Origin: Owenia fusiformis
Lineage: Eukaryota; Annelida; Polychaeta; Sabellida; Oweniidae
Reading direction: 5' to 3'
Assembly (NCBI GenBank): GCA_903813345.2
Contig: CAIIXF020000040.1
Location: 1 to 45,890 of the forward strand
Length of the DNA stretch: 45,890 nucleotides
Made by a program: the position numbers and the translations under genes. Of this stretch, positions 17,956 to 28,103 are shown one piece after another; the first letter of the stretch is position 1; every line of letters begins with the position of its first letter. A model generated the notes under the pieces. It saw only the letters and a program-made list of their open reading frames with translations, was not told where the DNA came from and searched no databases.

Positions 17956-19058
17956 ATACTTCCTGGTTTGGAATCTATGCCTCTACACTTCATGATTGAA
18001 TTATGACCCTAATAAGTGGCCTATACATCAATACAGTGCTGAATATAGGTCAATAAGATACTAGTGTGCATATAAATGTAATAATTGAAGCAGAATACTC
18101 ATTTTGAAAAATCAGATGAATTATTTTTTCCCCATGGGGAGATCCCAATGGAGGGTGTATAAGGTCCTTTATTCCTTTAGTAAACAATACTAGACATGCA
18201 ATTGATTGCCAAAGTTTTATAAGTTTTGCAAAACTGTCTAAATAAAACAGGAGTAAAATTAGTAGTTTTACTGGATACTTGAAATATAGCTAAATCTAGA
18301 GCTATAAATATGTAAATAGATTATGAGTGATATGATTTTATCCACAAATAATTTTGATATTTTTCCTAACATGCGCATATGCATGAGTGGATTTAACTCA
18401 TAAGATAAGTAAATTATAGAATGTTGACTTTTCTCTAAAATCAAATAGTGTAAATAGATACAGAATGACACACTATGGAACCAGACACAATAAACTATGA
18501 TTATCACCCTAACTAGCACTGACACAAACAAACTATGGGATAATAATAGTAATACTGTATAATAGTCTGTTCACCTATAGTAATATAATAATATTATAAA
18601 AATGATATTGCTATGTTGGTTCTGTTGCGATACTTTAAGTGGTCCTTTAATAACCACGAAATCTTGTTTTCTCAAAATTCGCAAAATTAAAACTAGCAAA
18701 ATTAATTGGGAGTACTGTATTAAAAAATATGCATAGTGTCCATTTAATTAGGAACTCATTATGTTTCAATTTGATTGTAGACATAAGTCCAGTATCAAAT
18801 TCACCCTATCTATTTTTGGGACCTTCAGTAAATAAACTGAAAAACGTTTCGCAAATATGCCAGAAGTACAAAATGACAAATGTCACTGCAACTGAGAGAC
18901 TCATAATAATCGAGAGCCTCCTGTCAGGAATAAATGAGGCAACTTTGGTCACCAGTCAAAACACACTTTGATGCATCAGGGGTTTCTCAGGCATGTGCGG
19001 CACACGATACCATTGCAGCACTTATTCAAAGGTAAGTTCCTTTGACCTTGAAAATTTT
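17956..19058. repeat. Block D, copy 1
   Basis: Homologous to 31329-32260. The other copy lacks about 168 bp (18656-18823 here) between short matching ACC sequences. The left boundary at ATACTTCCTGG is also where the hAT fragment at 30883-31328 is interrupted in the other locus. Confidence 0.95.
18781..19031 (+). CDS. Exon in block D, frame broken near the end
   Basis: Acceptor TTTGATTGTAG, donor TTCAAAG|GTAAGT. One frame reads DISPVSNSPYLFLGPSVN to ESLLSGINEATLVTSQNTL and then meets TGA. A one-base shift at that point continues as HFDASGVSQACAAHDTIAAL to the donor. The same arrangement occurs in copy 2, so the shift predates the duplication. Unidentified. Copy 2 (to 32233) lost the acceptor and exon start. 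Confidence 0.35.
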
Positions 19059-19068
19059 ACTTATTCAG

Positions 19069-19254
19069 ACTTTTCCTGGCAACTTGTAGATGATTTTCAA
19101 AAAGGAATTTGGTCAAATTGAAGCAAGTTGAAAATTAACTAATTTTTACTGTTTTTTTTATGTCAAATATCTCCAAAACAGTAAAAATTTGATGCGGACG
19201 TATGATGAGCAGTTTTTAGAGAATGCTTAAATCGTTGCAAGAAATGATCAAGTA
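19069..19254. repeat. Block A, copy 1
   Basis: Homologous to 35069-35252. Here it continues directly into block C through TATA at 19253-19256. At the other locus element F is inserted at this point. Confidence 0.95.
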
Positions 19255-19533
19255 TAAGGACAAACTTTGAGAAACTTTTCAATCACAAAACCTGCCACTG
19301 ACTTTATACATGAGAAAGTTCCCTGAAAATGACATTGAATTCATGGTAATTCCCTTTGTTTGTTTGTGAACTAGTCTTTTGTAGCTTATGTAAGGAAAGC
19401 TTATGACAAGCATTTAACACTTGAAGCAATTGATCAGTTTTAGGAACCCTATTCAAATTACAAAGGGAAAGAAACTATTAAATTTATGGTAGGCCTCTTC
19501 CCTTGTTTCTTGTAACCTTGTCTTTTATAGCTT

Positions 19534-19815
19534 ATGGAGGAAGAGCTTCTGAATTTTTGTGTATTCTTTAATGGAGTCATGTTATTTTACCAGTTAGTAC
19601 TGCACGGGAGGAGGCCATTTACAAGGACAGAAGAATTCAAGACTTTTGTCACTGTCGCGAAAACCTACAGATACAGCCTACTAACAAATGTCCCATATGA
19701 TGGGAATTGCTTTTTCCATAGTGTAAACGCTCCGCCGCCCTATAAAGATGGAGCAAAAGGATTAAGGAAAGCCATTATAGATTTCTGTAGATGTGGAGGA
19801 AATCTTAATTTTTGA
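19534..19815 (+). CDS. OTU-like cysteine protease N-terminal fragment (open copy)
   Basis: 93 codons without interruption. VPYDGNCFFHSV (residues about 53-64) has the OTU catalytic Asp and Cys (about residues 56 and 59), followed by KGLRKAIIDFCRCGG. OTU domains are usually 120-180 residues and end in a catalytic His, absent here, so activity would require further exons. This is the only one of the three copies with the frame undamaged upstream of the motif. Confidence 0.6.
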   Translation: MEEELLNFCVFFNGVMLFYQLVLHGRRPFTRTEEFKTFVTVAKTYRYSLLTNVPYDGNCFFHSVNAPPPYKDGAKGLRKAIIDFCRCGGNLNF

Positions 19816-20028
19816 TTTTAAATTTGTGAATTTGCCGATTTGCAAACATGTTGATTCATGCCTTCCCCTATTTTTCAGAAACTGTTTCGCATCTTAGGAA
19901 ATTCATGATATTTGTTTTGTAAATAATTGTTTGTAAATAACTGCTTGTATAATTATTTTTAAAAAAAGCTCTTCGAGAAGGAAATAAAGATAAACAAACA
20001 AAACTCTGACAAAAATCACTATTTTTAG

Positions 20029-20253
20029 ACCAATGTCAGACATCAGAGGCTTCACCTATCAAGTTCTGATAGAGTTGACCAGCAATATTGAGTCCCAAGA
20101 AATCAACAGACTCTCCAATACTGATAATGGACCGGAGCACCAATGAGCATCTACAACAGATGATGTTGAAGGATTCTTTTCAATTGCTAGAAGGATGCTT
20201 GGAGGAGCCTTTACCCTCAAGGACTTCAGGGGACAGTGGAGAAAGATTTCAAG
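20029..20253 (+). pseudogene. ASTTDD exon, internal copy with stop
   Basis: Same acceptor and donor context as 1058-1282. The frame is interrupted by TGA 20144-20146 immediately after GPEHQ, while ASTTDDVEGFFSIARRMLGG downstream is closer to the pattern I recall for the family (VE rather than VQ). Not functional as it stands. Confidence 0.5.
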
Positions 20254-21133
20254 GTACATGTAATATATTATTACAGTAGAATGTAAGAGGAACATACTTT
20301 GGACCACAAAAAAAGGTTCCACTTTTGAGGTGTTCCACTTAGCAGGTTCTATTGTATATATATTGCATATATATTGTATAAAATAAAGGTATAACAATAA
20401 CAAAACAGACCTGTTTATTGAAATATTACCTCAACTCGCTGTTATTTAGATTGGCATTCTGTTGTATCCATTTCTTTTGAACAGTTTTTGTAAGCACTAG
20501 CGCCAAAGGGTAGGGTGCTTCCTCTGGTGCTGGTGTGTCTGAGCATTAATATCAGCTGTCTCTAGTCAGATCAACTAACAAAACAACCTTTTTTGGGGTT
20601 GTCATGTTGGCCGAGAGGACTTGAAGACTTATAAAAATCAACAACATATGGCAACAAATACATTGTTGCTACAAGTATCCATGCTCATTCTAGAAAAATA
20701 AGCTGTGACATCATAACAATGAAGCTTTGTTGCCAAAATATCTCTGTATATTCAACAATATTGTTATGACACCATAAGCGAAAGATGAAATGCTAGGCTA
20801 CTGTAAAAGTATGCCATAATACAAAAAAAATCATGTGAGAAAAGCTTTCTTGTACTCATACATGAGAAATACCGTCCATTCTTAACTCGCTTTGGTAATG
20901 TTTCTTTATCGCATCTTTGACTCGATAAAGAAGAATTATCAAAGCTCAGATGGGACGACCTTGCACAAGAACCTCTATATTGTATTCTTTCCAATTTATT
21001 TAAAGTATACAATCCTAAACAAGACACTGTATTATGCACATGTGTACAAATACCTGTGAAACATGGGTTTGCCTATACTGTTAACAAATCTCAATTTGCC
21101 TCGAAGTAGATTGCCAGTACATGAACTACCCTG

Positions 21134-21208
21134 GCCAGCTTGGTGTAGCTGTGGAAAGGCCAGCTTGGTGTAGCTGTGGAAAGGCCAGCTTGGTGTAGCT
21201 GTGGAAAG
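21134..21208. repeat. 25-bp tandem repeat x3
   Basis: Three units of the repeat that is present twice in the end copies. The array is in a frame-changing length (25 is not a multiple of 3). Confidence 0.85.
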
Positions 21209-21427
21209 GCCAACATCTGTTCACAGACTGCGACTCAAGATAGCAAAACAACAGAATTTTACAACATTTGCGAAAGCTGCATTGAACCTGATCATACCTG
21301 CTGTGTGGGTTCTTCCATCACCACCACAGATATCAATCACACTAATTTTATACCACTGAATAATAACGAAGATGATTTTGAAGAGCCATACATGCCATTA
21401 GAACAACTTGCACCAGGAGTGCAATGA
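21176..21427 (+). CDS. Cys-rich ORF, internal copy
   Basis: 83 codons. WCSCGKANICSQTATQDSK is followed by ICESCIEPDHTCC and the acidic DDFEEPYMPLEQLAPG segment, then a stop. Arrangement of Cys residues: C-x-C-x5-C, then C-x2-C-x6-CC. Compared with the end copies it lacks the 31-bp insert, and the two Cys clusters stay in one frame, so this is probably closer to the ancestral order. A WC-x-CG start followed by a later CC pair is faintly like P2X7-type C-terminal Cys-rich domains, not enough to assign. Confidence 0.4.
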   Translation: MERPAWCSCGKANICSQTATQDSKTTEFYNICESCIEPDHTCCVGSSITTTDINHTNFIPLNNNEDDFEEPYMPLEQLAPGVQ

Positions 21428-21511
21428 GTGCCTCTGATCATGTCAAAAAAGAACTGGCTTTATTTGAGACCCTCGTGGCATCCAGGAAAGCATACCTAGA
21501 TGTTTATTTGT

Positions 21512-22412
21512 CACATTAGATAACCCATATCACAACAGCCATGGAGCCAATCATAGGCAGTTGATTAAGAAGCTTTCAGGCAAATATTTTTTATAAATGG
21601 TAATCTATTTACTGCACTCCCGGTTTATTTTAAGACAATATCATAGCTATAAATAATGCGGATGAAACAAGTTCAAAAGTTGTTTGTAGAATTAATTGGA
21701 GGAGTTTTTTCATGCATTTCACTTATGGTTTTCATCTTAAAAACATAAATACAGTTTAAAATGTTTTATTGACTTTACGATAACACCACATAATCTCCAA
21801 AAATGTTTCTCACTTTTAAAGATAATCCATTATCCAGGAAAGTAAATCTTTAACAAAATTAAGAGGTCATTAATTTGTTATTCAAAGTATTTGTATTTGA
21901 AATATCCAAAATAGATGGCTTCAAAAAGATCTACGGAATCACAAAAGACATATAGACCTTACACTGTTTGGGTTGTTCAATAGCTTAACCAAAGGGAAAT
22001 ACTCCTGAAACGAAAAGAGGAAAATATGATAACAGAAATGTCTAAAGTAAGTTAAACGCTATTGTACAATGATAATAAATCACGACATGCTCTTTCTTTT
22101 CAGCAGTCAAATTAAAGGCTATCTTAATACAAAGGATAAAACTAAATAATTAACCTCCTACAGAGAGACAAAATATTTATTAACAATATAACAAGCAACC
22201 TTTATCAAAGAAGAGATAACTTAAATAACCAAGAATAATTAATACTATCTTTTAATCAAAGTGTTGACCATATGACCCCGGTCTCAGCACTCTGTTTTGG
22301 TATATTAGCTGTAAATTATTTGCAAATGGAAACTAAAATTGGAGGAGGATCCGCCTCATGTTTAACTGTCATAAAAATGCAAAAACAGGGCAACCATGAT
22401 CATTAATGAGTT
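21512..22412. other. Unassigned stretch
   Basis: AT-rich flank of the internal block C copy, no supported feature. Confidence 0.5.
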
Positions 22413-22685
22413 ATGTTATGTGGTATGTCATATAAAGGACCAGATATGACAATCAACCCAGCTGACTCTGCAAACCAGTCCACTGTATATCATGGTTTCC
22501 TTGACAAGGCAGAACACTATGTATCCCTTCAAAACTTATTTGGCCAAACAATAATTACAACTCTATGCTATACTGTACCTGCTCAAATACTAGTACAAGC
22601 AGTTGCCTTTGTTACTTTACATTCAAACATGCTATTAAAAGGTTTGAAAAGACATGAATGTAAAAAAAATATATGTAAAAGTTAA
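22413..22685 (+). CDS. ORF of 90 codons, unidentified
   Basis: ATG start, open to TAA. Hydrophobic middle (LFGQTIITTLCYTVPA, then ILVQAVAFVTLH) with a basic C-terminus. No motif recognised. Could be a decayed exon. No splice or poly(A) context supports it. Confidence 0.2.
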   Translation: MLCGMSYKGPDMTINPADSANQSTVYHGFLDKAEHYVSLQNLFGQTIITTLCYTVPAQILVQAVAFVTLHSNMLLKGLKRHECKKNICKS

Positions 22686-23714
22686 AAATACCATCAGTTG
22701 GCAACAATACAAATATGAAATTAGTGCAGTTCAATTCAACAGCATTATTGATTTTGATTTTTAGATAAAACTCTTCTCCTTAAATAGAATATTTTTTGTA
22801 AATACTTTCCAAAGCATTCGGAAGGTGGAATTCCTTATATTTGTTGGATAAGAATTGTGACATTGATACTCAGTATAGTTCAAATAAGATGCCATATTTA
22901 TAACTGAAGGGGAAAATACAAGTATGACAAAAGGTTGTAATCGGGACAAAAATGTAATATTTTTAACATTGTGGTGCTTACTGGTATCAAAAGGAAAGAA
23001 ATGCATGCATGTGGCCATACAGTAGAACAGTTTACCCGTAAGTCGAGAATTAAATTTAAAAAGCTGTTTTTAAGTTTATTTGTGAAAAGGACTTTTAGGG
23101 ATGAGTGTTGATTAGATTTTGTTGATTGAGAGCTGGCCAACTCAAAAAGAGACAATATTTGTATTGACAGAAACTGGCACTTAGAGGTGTTCCCGGGGTA
23201 TTAATTGAACTGAGGAAGTCCTTGAATAAAATTGCAATATGATCTTAGAGCTCTTAAGAGATTATGTTGTGGGATTGTGCACATTTGGATACAGTTCAAG
23301 AACAGTTTAAGATAACTGTTAATTAGTTATAATGTTGTTTGAACTTGAGAGATCAATGATCAATTGTTTTTAACAAAGGCAGGGATAATCTGATATACTA
23401 ATAGAAAGAATTAATCCCCCAATTATAGATGACTTGATTTTGATTGCTTTATATTTTGACGTAATCTTGTCTCATGGAATGTCAATAGTAGCCAATGACA
23501 TGTAGAGGTGTGTAAACAACAAGTGACAGGCCAGTGACATGTTTTAAGTCTTGGGTGCCGGGATGTCTGGACTGGTTTAAGTAGCAATGTGATGAGACCT
23601 TATATAATTAAGGGGACACTGAGGTGGTCATATTAAGTTGATTCCTTCATGTAACAACACCCTAGATTTTGAAAGAGTTGATAGGAGTTGATAACTGGAT
23701 GTAAAAGCCTAATA
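22686..23714. other. Unassigned stretch
   Basis: Nothing supported on either strand. Confidence 0.5.
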
Positions 23715-23864
23715 TGGCAGAGAAGAAATCATTGAAATCTTGATAGGGATTGGGGGTTAGTCCCCTGAAGGAATCTGAAGACCTGGAGGAGTTTCGCTAA
23801 TTACAGGAATTCAAATGGAAAAAAGCCATGCAGGAGAAAAAATCTAAGGCTGTATACGTAAGTT

Positions 23865-24378
23865 GTAACAACTGTAATGAACTGTTTGCTTCAAGAAGGA
23901 TGTTGAACAGCATATCCCTAAGTGCAACCAAAATAAGAAAAATCAGGTGTTAGATTGTTTCCATTGCGACAGTCAGTTCTCCAGCAAACATGCTTTATTC
24001 AAACATAAAGCCATTGCTCACCACAAAGAACCGTCATCAAGACTACCCAGAACCGTAAAGTCGGAAACTGTCAGCCAAACTACTGAGGTAATCGTTACCC
24101 CAAGAAACAAGATGCAAGCGACGGAGGGAGACAGCTACCAAGAGGTGGGGACTTTGTCCCTCCGAACCTCGCTACCCAAGGAAGACAGCTGTCAAGAGGT
24201 GGGGACTTCGTCTCTCCGAACCTCATCACCAAGGGAGACCGTCGACTTAGAGGTGGGGAATGGTTCCCTCCGAACCTCGTCACCAGAGGAGACTTCTGAC
24301 TCAGATGGTGGAAATCGTCGCTCGTGGAACGCAACACTAAAGAGGACCAACAACACAGGGGTGGGGTCGCATTATTGA
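23865..24378 (+). pseudogene. Two-finger (C2HC + C2H2) protein with frameshift
   Basis: SCNNCNELFASRR opens a first finger. Its His and last Cys (EQHIPKC) are read one frame later, so a one-base indel near 23900 splits it. The second finger, CFHCDSQFSSKHALFKH with a later His (KAIAH), is a good C2H2 unit. It is followed by a Ser/Thr/Arg-rich region with three imperfect repeats around SLRTSSP. An upstream frame from about 23765 (KESEDLEEFR, stop, LQEFKWKKAMQEKKSK) probably belongs to the same protein. It resembles nucleic-acid-binding C-termini of some invertebrate LTR-retrotransposon polyproteins, but no RT or integrase is nearby. Confidence 0.5.
24139..24310 (+). repeat. 54-57-bp imperfect tandem repeat x3
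   Basis: Units begin AGAGGTGGGG and contain CTCCGAACCTC. Periods are about 54 and 57 bp, both multiples of three, keeping the finger ORF open. GC-richer than the surroundings. Confidence 0.85.
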
Positions 24379-24990
24379 GAAGGTCAACCCCGGAGTGTTG
24401 AAACTTCGGGGAAGGCTATGAAACAGTGGCTCAAATTCATTTAAATTCAACTTTCATTTCTATTTAATTTCAACAATTATTATACTGCCATCTTTTGATA
24501 TATATTAAAACTAAGTTAACTTTTACTTGGCATGCAGCCACTCAGGTTTGAGATCAATGGATAGAAGACAGAGGGTAGTGCTAGCTTTAGTCAGTTTTTA
24601 GCTTCGTCTTTGCAAGAGAGAACATCTATTGTTTTTACTACTTTGTGACTTTGTACATATTTATATTTATACAGGATAAAGAATTATTTTATTAATTTAA
24701 ACTGATGTGATTGTGATTGACAGATAGAAAAGGGTAAACCAGTGAGGGTTTACATAAAAAAGCATGTCTTTATTGAGACTATTAAAAATTAACGCTACCA
24801 CAGTATACAACCCCCTCCCATTTAAATCTCAAAAAGAACCCCGTGCTTCAATATCAAAGTTAATACAATTAAATAAAAAACAATCATAGAATTACAGGAG
24901 AATGAATATCTGGGATTCTTGCAAAGAATCCATTTAATGTCACAGGCATTAAACAAATTCTTTCCTATTAATATTATCTTGATGAAGATG
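24379..24990. other. Unassigned stretch
   Basis: Possible 3' region or LTR-like remainder of the zinc-finger element, including TATACAGGATAAAG near 24672. No repeat pair was found to support an LTR. Confidence 0.3.
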
Positions 24991-24992
24991 AC

Positions 24993-25288
24993 ACTGTTGT
25001 TGAGATGAGAATACCCGATTATATTCCATCAGATTATAAATACATCAAGACTCCCCACATTGGATTACCTCACAAGAGATTCAAGCCATGGCATTGGAGA
25101 ATGTCAAAGCAGACATGGCTACAGAACTAACAGGGTTAGTAGAACCCAAAAGAAGAGGAAGGAAGATCATGGATTTTGTTTTGGCAGATATGAACAGGAA
25201 AAATCAATGCAACTTGGATAACATATCCAGGAAGGTCATAGACCAATCAAATGTTGTGGTAAGGAGTGAAGGAGTGATATTGAAATGA
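24993..25288 (+). pseudogene. Overlapping coding fragments, unidentified
   Basis: One frame reads VVEMRIPDYIPSDYKYIKTP then IGLPHKRFKPWHW and stops near 25130. A second frame opened by ATG 25088 reads KRRGRKIMDFVLADMNRKNQ to a TGA at 25286. The simplest reading is one ancestral exon with a frameshift near 25085. No family recognised. Confidence 0.25.
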
Positions 25289-25339
25289 TCTATTATTCAC
25301 CTGCCAATAACATATTTTTGTTATTATTTTTTTGTTCAG

Positions 25340-25399
25340 ATCTATGCTTGGAAATCTGCACTTAAGCCAACTGTTGTAGACAACTGGGTCAGCAAGTGA
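25340..25399 (+). CDS. Short exon fragment
   Basis: Follows TTTTTTTGTTCAG and encodes IYAWKSALKPTVVDNWVSK before a stop. Only 19 codons, so weak. Confidence 0.15.
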   Translation: MYAWKSALKPTVVDNWVSK

Positions 25400-26137
25400 G
25401 GAAAAGACTGGACTTCAGTGATGATTTCAGACTTCAGACTCCGCTGCATCACCATGTTCTCAGGAAACATAAATCGAATGAAGAAGTTATCAGAATAATC
25501 TCCACTAAGAGATTGGGTGGGGGAGGCAACAATTAAATCATTTTTAAATATTTGATTGTTCTGTACTTTTAAATTTTTAGATTATTCATCAAAATATTAA
25601 GCACTGCATTAATTTTATTTACTGGCAAAGTGGCAATACTTGCATTGTTTGGATTTAGTGCTACAGTAACATAATTTTATAATTGTAGTTACACTTACCT
25701 GAAGCGGAAAGTAGGAAAGCGGAAACTGATTGTACAGATATTTGGCTGGGAGAATGCCAAATATTCCGAGGGTTATTCAACGAGAATGAGCCAAATAGTT
25801 TATATATGACTTACATTTAGCTGATCTGGTTCCATAGGATGACATGTTACAGTACACACCCAGTTTAATTGATGGGGGTGAAACTATGTGTTAAAAAATG
25901 TGAAACATTGAAGAGTTTATATATGACTTACATTTAGTGGAACTGGTTCCATAGGATTACATGTTTCAGTACACACCCAGTTCAAACCTAATTTTCAGAA
26001 AGTAAGTCTGTTTTTTTTTATTTGACAGTTTCATATACATGTAGGTATGGTATTCTCTATGAACGATGTGCCACATTCAAATCTGAAAATTAGGACATTA
26101 TAATATTATATACTTACACTTTTCTATATTTTTCCAG
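25400..26137. other. Stretch with short open fragment
   Basis: A 40-codon frame at about 25686-25809 (KVGKRKLIVQIFGW) is the only coding-like piece. It ends inside the direct repeat at 25797. Confidence 0.25.
25797..25986. repeat. Spaced direct repeat, about 72 bp x2
   Basis: GTTTATATATGACTTACATT at about 25798 and 25917. The match continues through GGTTCCATAGGAT to ACACACCCAGTT with few differences. Confidence 0.9.
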
Positions 26138-26279
26138 ATGGTCATTGGAAAAAGGATCCCATCCAACAAAGAACAGGAACAAGATTTATCAATAGTAGAG
26201 CAGCATATGGAATACTTTTTAGTAGACGTTCGAAAATATGTGGGAGAGTGGCCCCAGCTGAGAAAGATTTTGAAACAAG
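26138..26279 (+). CDS. Clean internal exon, unidentified
   Basis: Acceptor TATATTTTTCCAG, donor AACAAG|GTGAGA, open throughout. Encodes KRIPSNKEQEQDLSIVEQHM then EYFLVDVRKYVGEWPQLRKI. Helical and charged, with no recognised domain. Splice-site quality is among the best in the window, so it may be an exon of a live host gene or of a young element. Confidence 0.4.
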
Positions 26280-26903
26280 GTGAGATATTTGTCTATTTCG
26301 AAGAAGATGAACCTGCCAAACAAATTCAGAGCCATCGAGATGATCCACAAAATTGTCAATAAACAGTGTACCACTGTACCATGCTTATAAGTACATATAA
26401 GTAGTCACATATGAAATATGAACAAAATCAATTAATAATAACTTCCCCCTTAGTGCAGCTTCATCTATCAAAATTTGCATAATGATGAAATACAGAAAAT
26501 GAAATACCAGTATTTATTTTTTGAAAAGAAAAATGAAAAATATGGTTTAAAATTTATTTTTGAATTGTCATCAGGCTCAAATATATTTTGTTTTATTGAT
26601 TATGTCATGAAAATTTTTCAAGAAATCACTCCTTGGAATATTTTGTTTGCAAAATTATATTGAATTATGGGGTTATTATTGTACAAATAGTGACTGCCAT
26701 TGAGGGAAATAGTGCAAATTCGAACATGACTTTATTCACGCTTTCTATAAACTGTAAACAAAGTCAATGCTTCAGCTGGGTTATATTCGAGATCAATAAC
26801 CCAGTTAATATGTGTAATGTGTGACGTCATAACGGTGGTTGGTAGTAATGGCGGACCATGATAATATTCGAAACAATTTGGTGAGTTTTCATGTTCGAAT
26901 TGT
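26280..26903. other. Unassigned stretch
   Basis: No exon. A short hairpin CTGGGTTAT/ATAACCCAG lies at about 26775-26803 and a CRE (TGACGTCA) at about 26822. Confidence 0.4.
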
Positions 26904-27073
26904 AATATAGACCTTAGAACAGGGTTACTAGTTTCGAATAACACCCCGCTGGCCTCGGCACAAAAGCTTTCGAACCCCTCACTCCCTTCAGTCGTTCGGG
27001 GTACAGAAAACGTTTGTGCCGAGACCAGCAGGGTGTTATTCGAAACTAGTAACCCTGCTCTTTGGTCTATATT
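26904..27073. repeat. Foldback palindrome, arms about 62 bp
   Basis: AATATAGACC (26904) pairs with GGTCTATATT (27064). The inner part, TTACTAGTTTCGAATAACAC to GCCTCGGCACAAA, is matched by its inverse at 27012-27054 with few mismatches. The spacer is about 47 bp. CpG-richer than its flanks. Likely a foldback/MITE-type element. It lies 60 bp from the assembly gap. Confidence 0.85.
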
Positions 27074-27132
27074 TCTTAAATATTTTCCCCAAGGGAATAT
27101 CCTGTCCACTGAAATGTTCCCAAGGCTGCAGG

Positions 27133-27631
27133 NNNNNNNNNNNNNNNNNNNNNNNNNNNNNNNNNNNNNNNNNNNNNNNNNNNNNNNNNNNNNNNNNNNN
27201 NNNNNNNNNNNNNNNNNNNNNNNNNNNNNNNNNNNNNNNNNNNNNNNNNNNNNNNNNNNNNNNNNNNNNNNNNNNNNNNNNNNNNNNNNNNNNNNNNNNN
27301 NNNNNNNNNNNNNNNNNNNNNNNNNNNNNNNNNNNNNNNNNNNNNNNNNNNNNNNNNNNNNNNNNNNNNNNNNNNNNNNNNNNNNNNNNNNNNNNNNNNN
27401 NNNNNNNNNNNNNNNNNNNNNNNNNNNNNNNNNNNNNNNNNNNNNNNNNNNNNNNNNNNNNNNNNNNNNNNNNNNNNNNNNNNNNNNNNNNNNNNNNNNN
27501 NNNNNNNNNNNNNNNNNNNNNNNNNNNNNNNNNNNNNNNNNNNNNNNNNNNNNNNNNNNNNNNNNNNNNNNNNNNNNNNNNNNNNNNNNNNNNNNNNNNN
27601 NNNNNNNNNNNNNNNNNNNNNNNNNNNNNNN
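27133..27631. other. Assembly gap (499 N)
   Basis: Undetermined bases. Any reading frame across it is meaningless. Confidence 1.
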
Positions 27632-27730
27632 ATGGTTTGTTCCATGTTTATCTTTCTGTCTCGTGATATTCATACTTTACTTCATTTCTAAATTGTTTAA
27701 ATGAATAATGAAGCATCTATTCATTTTTAG

Positions 27731-27849
27731 GAACAAGACAGTATGAGGTTTTAATGCTGGTTGACCGGCTCCTTAGAAGGATTTCACAGTGTCGTGAATC
27801 ATTTTGCTCCTAGAATGATTCACTTTGGTTATGCAGGGATGACAAGCAG
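27731..27849 (+). pseudogene. Exon-like fragment 'TGSLEGFHSVVNHFAP'
   Basis: Acceptor ATTTTTAG, donor CAAGCAG|GTAAAC. From 27764 the frame reads TGSLEGFHSVVNHFAP then MIHFGYAGMTSR up to the donor, while the first part holds a TAA in that frame or needs a shift. A T-x-x-LE-x-FH-x-x-x-x-x-x-P...GM-x-x-R pattern is one I recall from C-terminal regions of repetitive uncharacterised invertebrate proteins with zinc fingers. Function unknown. Confidence 0.3.
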
Positions 27850-28103
27850 GTAAACATATTGATTATAATTGATTAGCTTGGGGGTTTGGCCACAATTATT
27901 GTGACAATACCTGTATATTGTTTGGTCGATTTGATGGGACTCTAGCCAGGTCTAACAATAGTTTATGCCAAATACATTCATAAGAAAGAAGTCATTGTTC
28001 CACAAAGATACAGAATCTTACAACTTTCTTCTTAGGCATATAGCAATGTGACAAATTATAATGTATAAACATAAGGGGTTTATAAAATGTTACAAAATCT
28101 TAT

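Larger units (their letters stand above)
19255..21511 (+). repeat. Block C, internal copy
   Basis: Third and most diverged copy of 268-2557, same orientation. It has one unit of the 14-bp repeat, three units of the 25-bp repeat, a deletion replacing the PSDHVDVDD-coding segment near 21425-21450, and extra bases near 20825 and 20880-20920. It ends after TGTTTATTTGT, beyond which the flank is unrelated. Confidence 0.95.

Noticed and set aside
18268-18531. Minus-strand hydrophobic frame in block D (also 31641-31901)
   Set aside because: The two copies differ by indels that change the frame and residues freely, so there is no sign of selection on protein.
24379-24780. LTR downstream of the zinc-finger ORF
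   Set aside because: No matching upstream repeat was found in the window.
26970-27010. tRNA-like B box (TTCGAA context) in the palindrome
   Set aside because: No cloverleaf, A box or anticodon arm could be fitted. The TTCGAA belongs to the foldback arms.
26732-27704. Long frames on both strands spanning the gap
   Set aside because: Most of their length is undetermined bases, so they are not evidence of coding.
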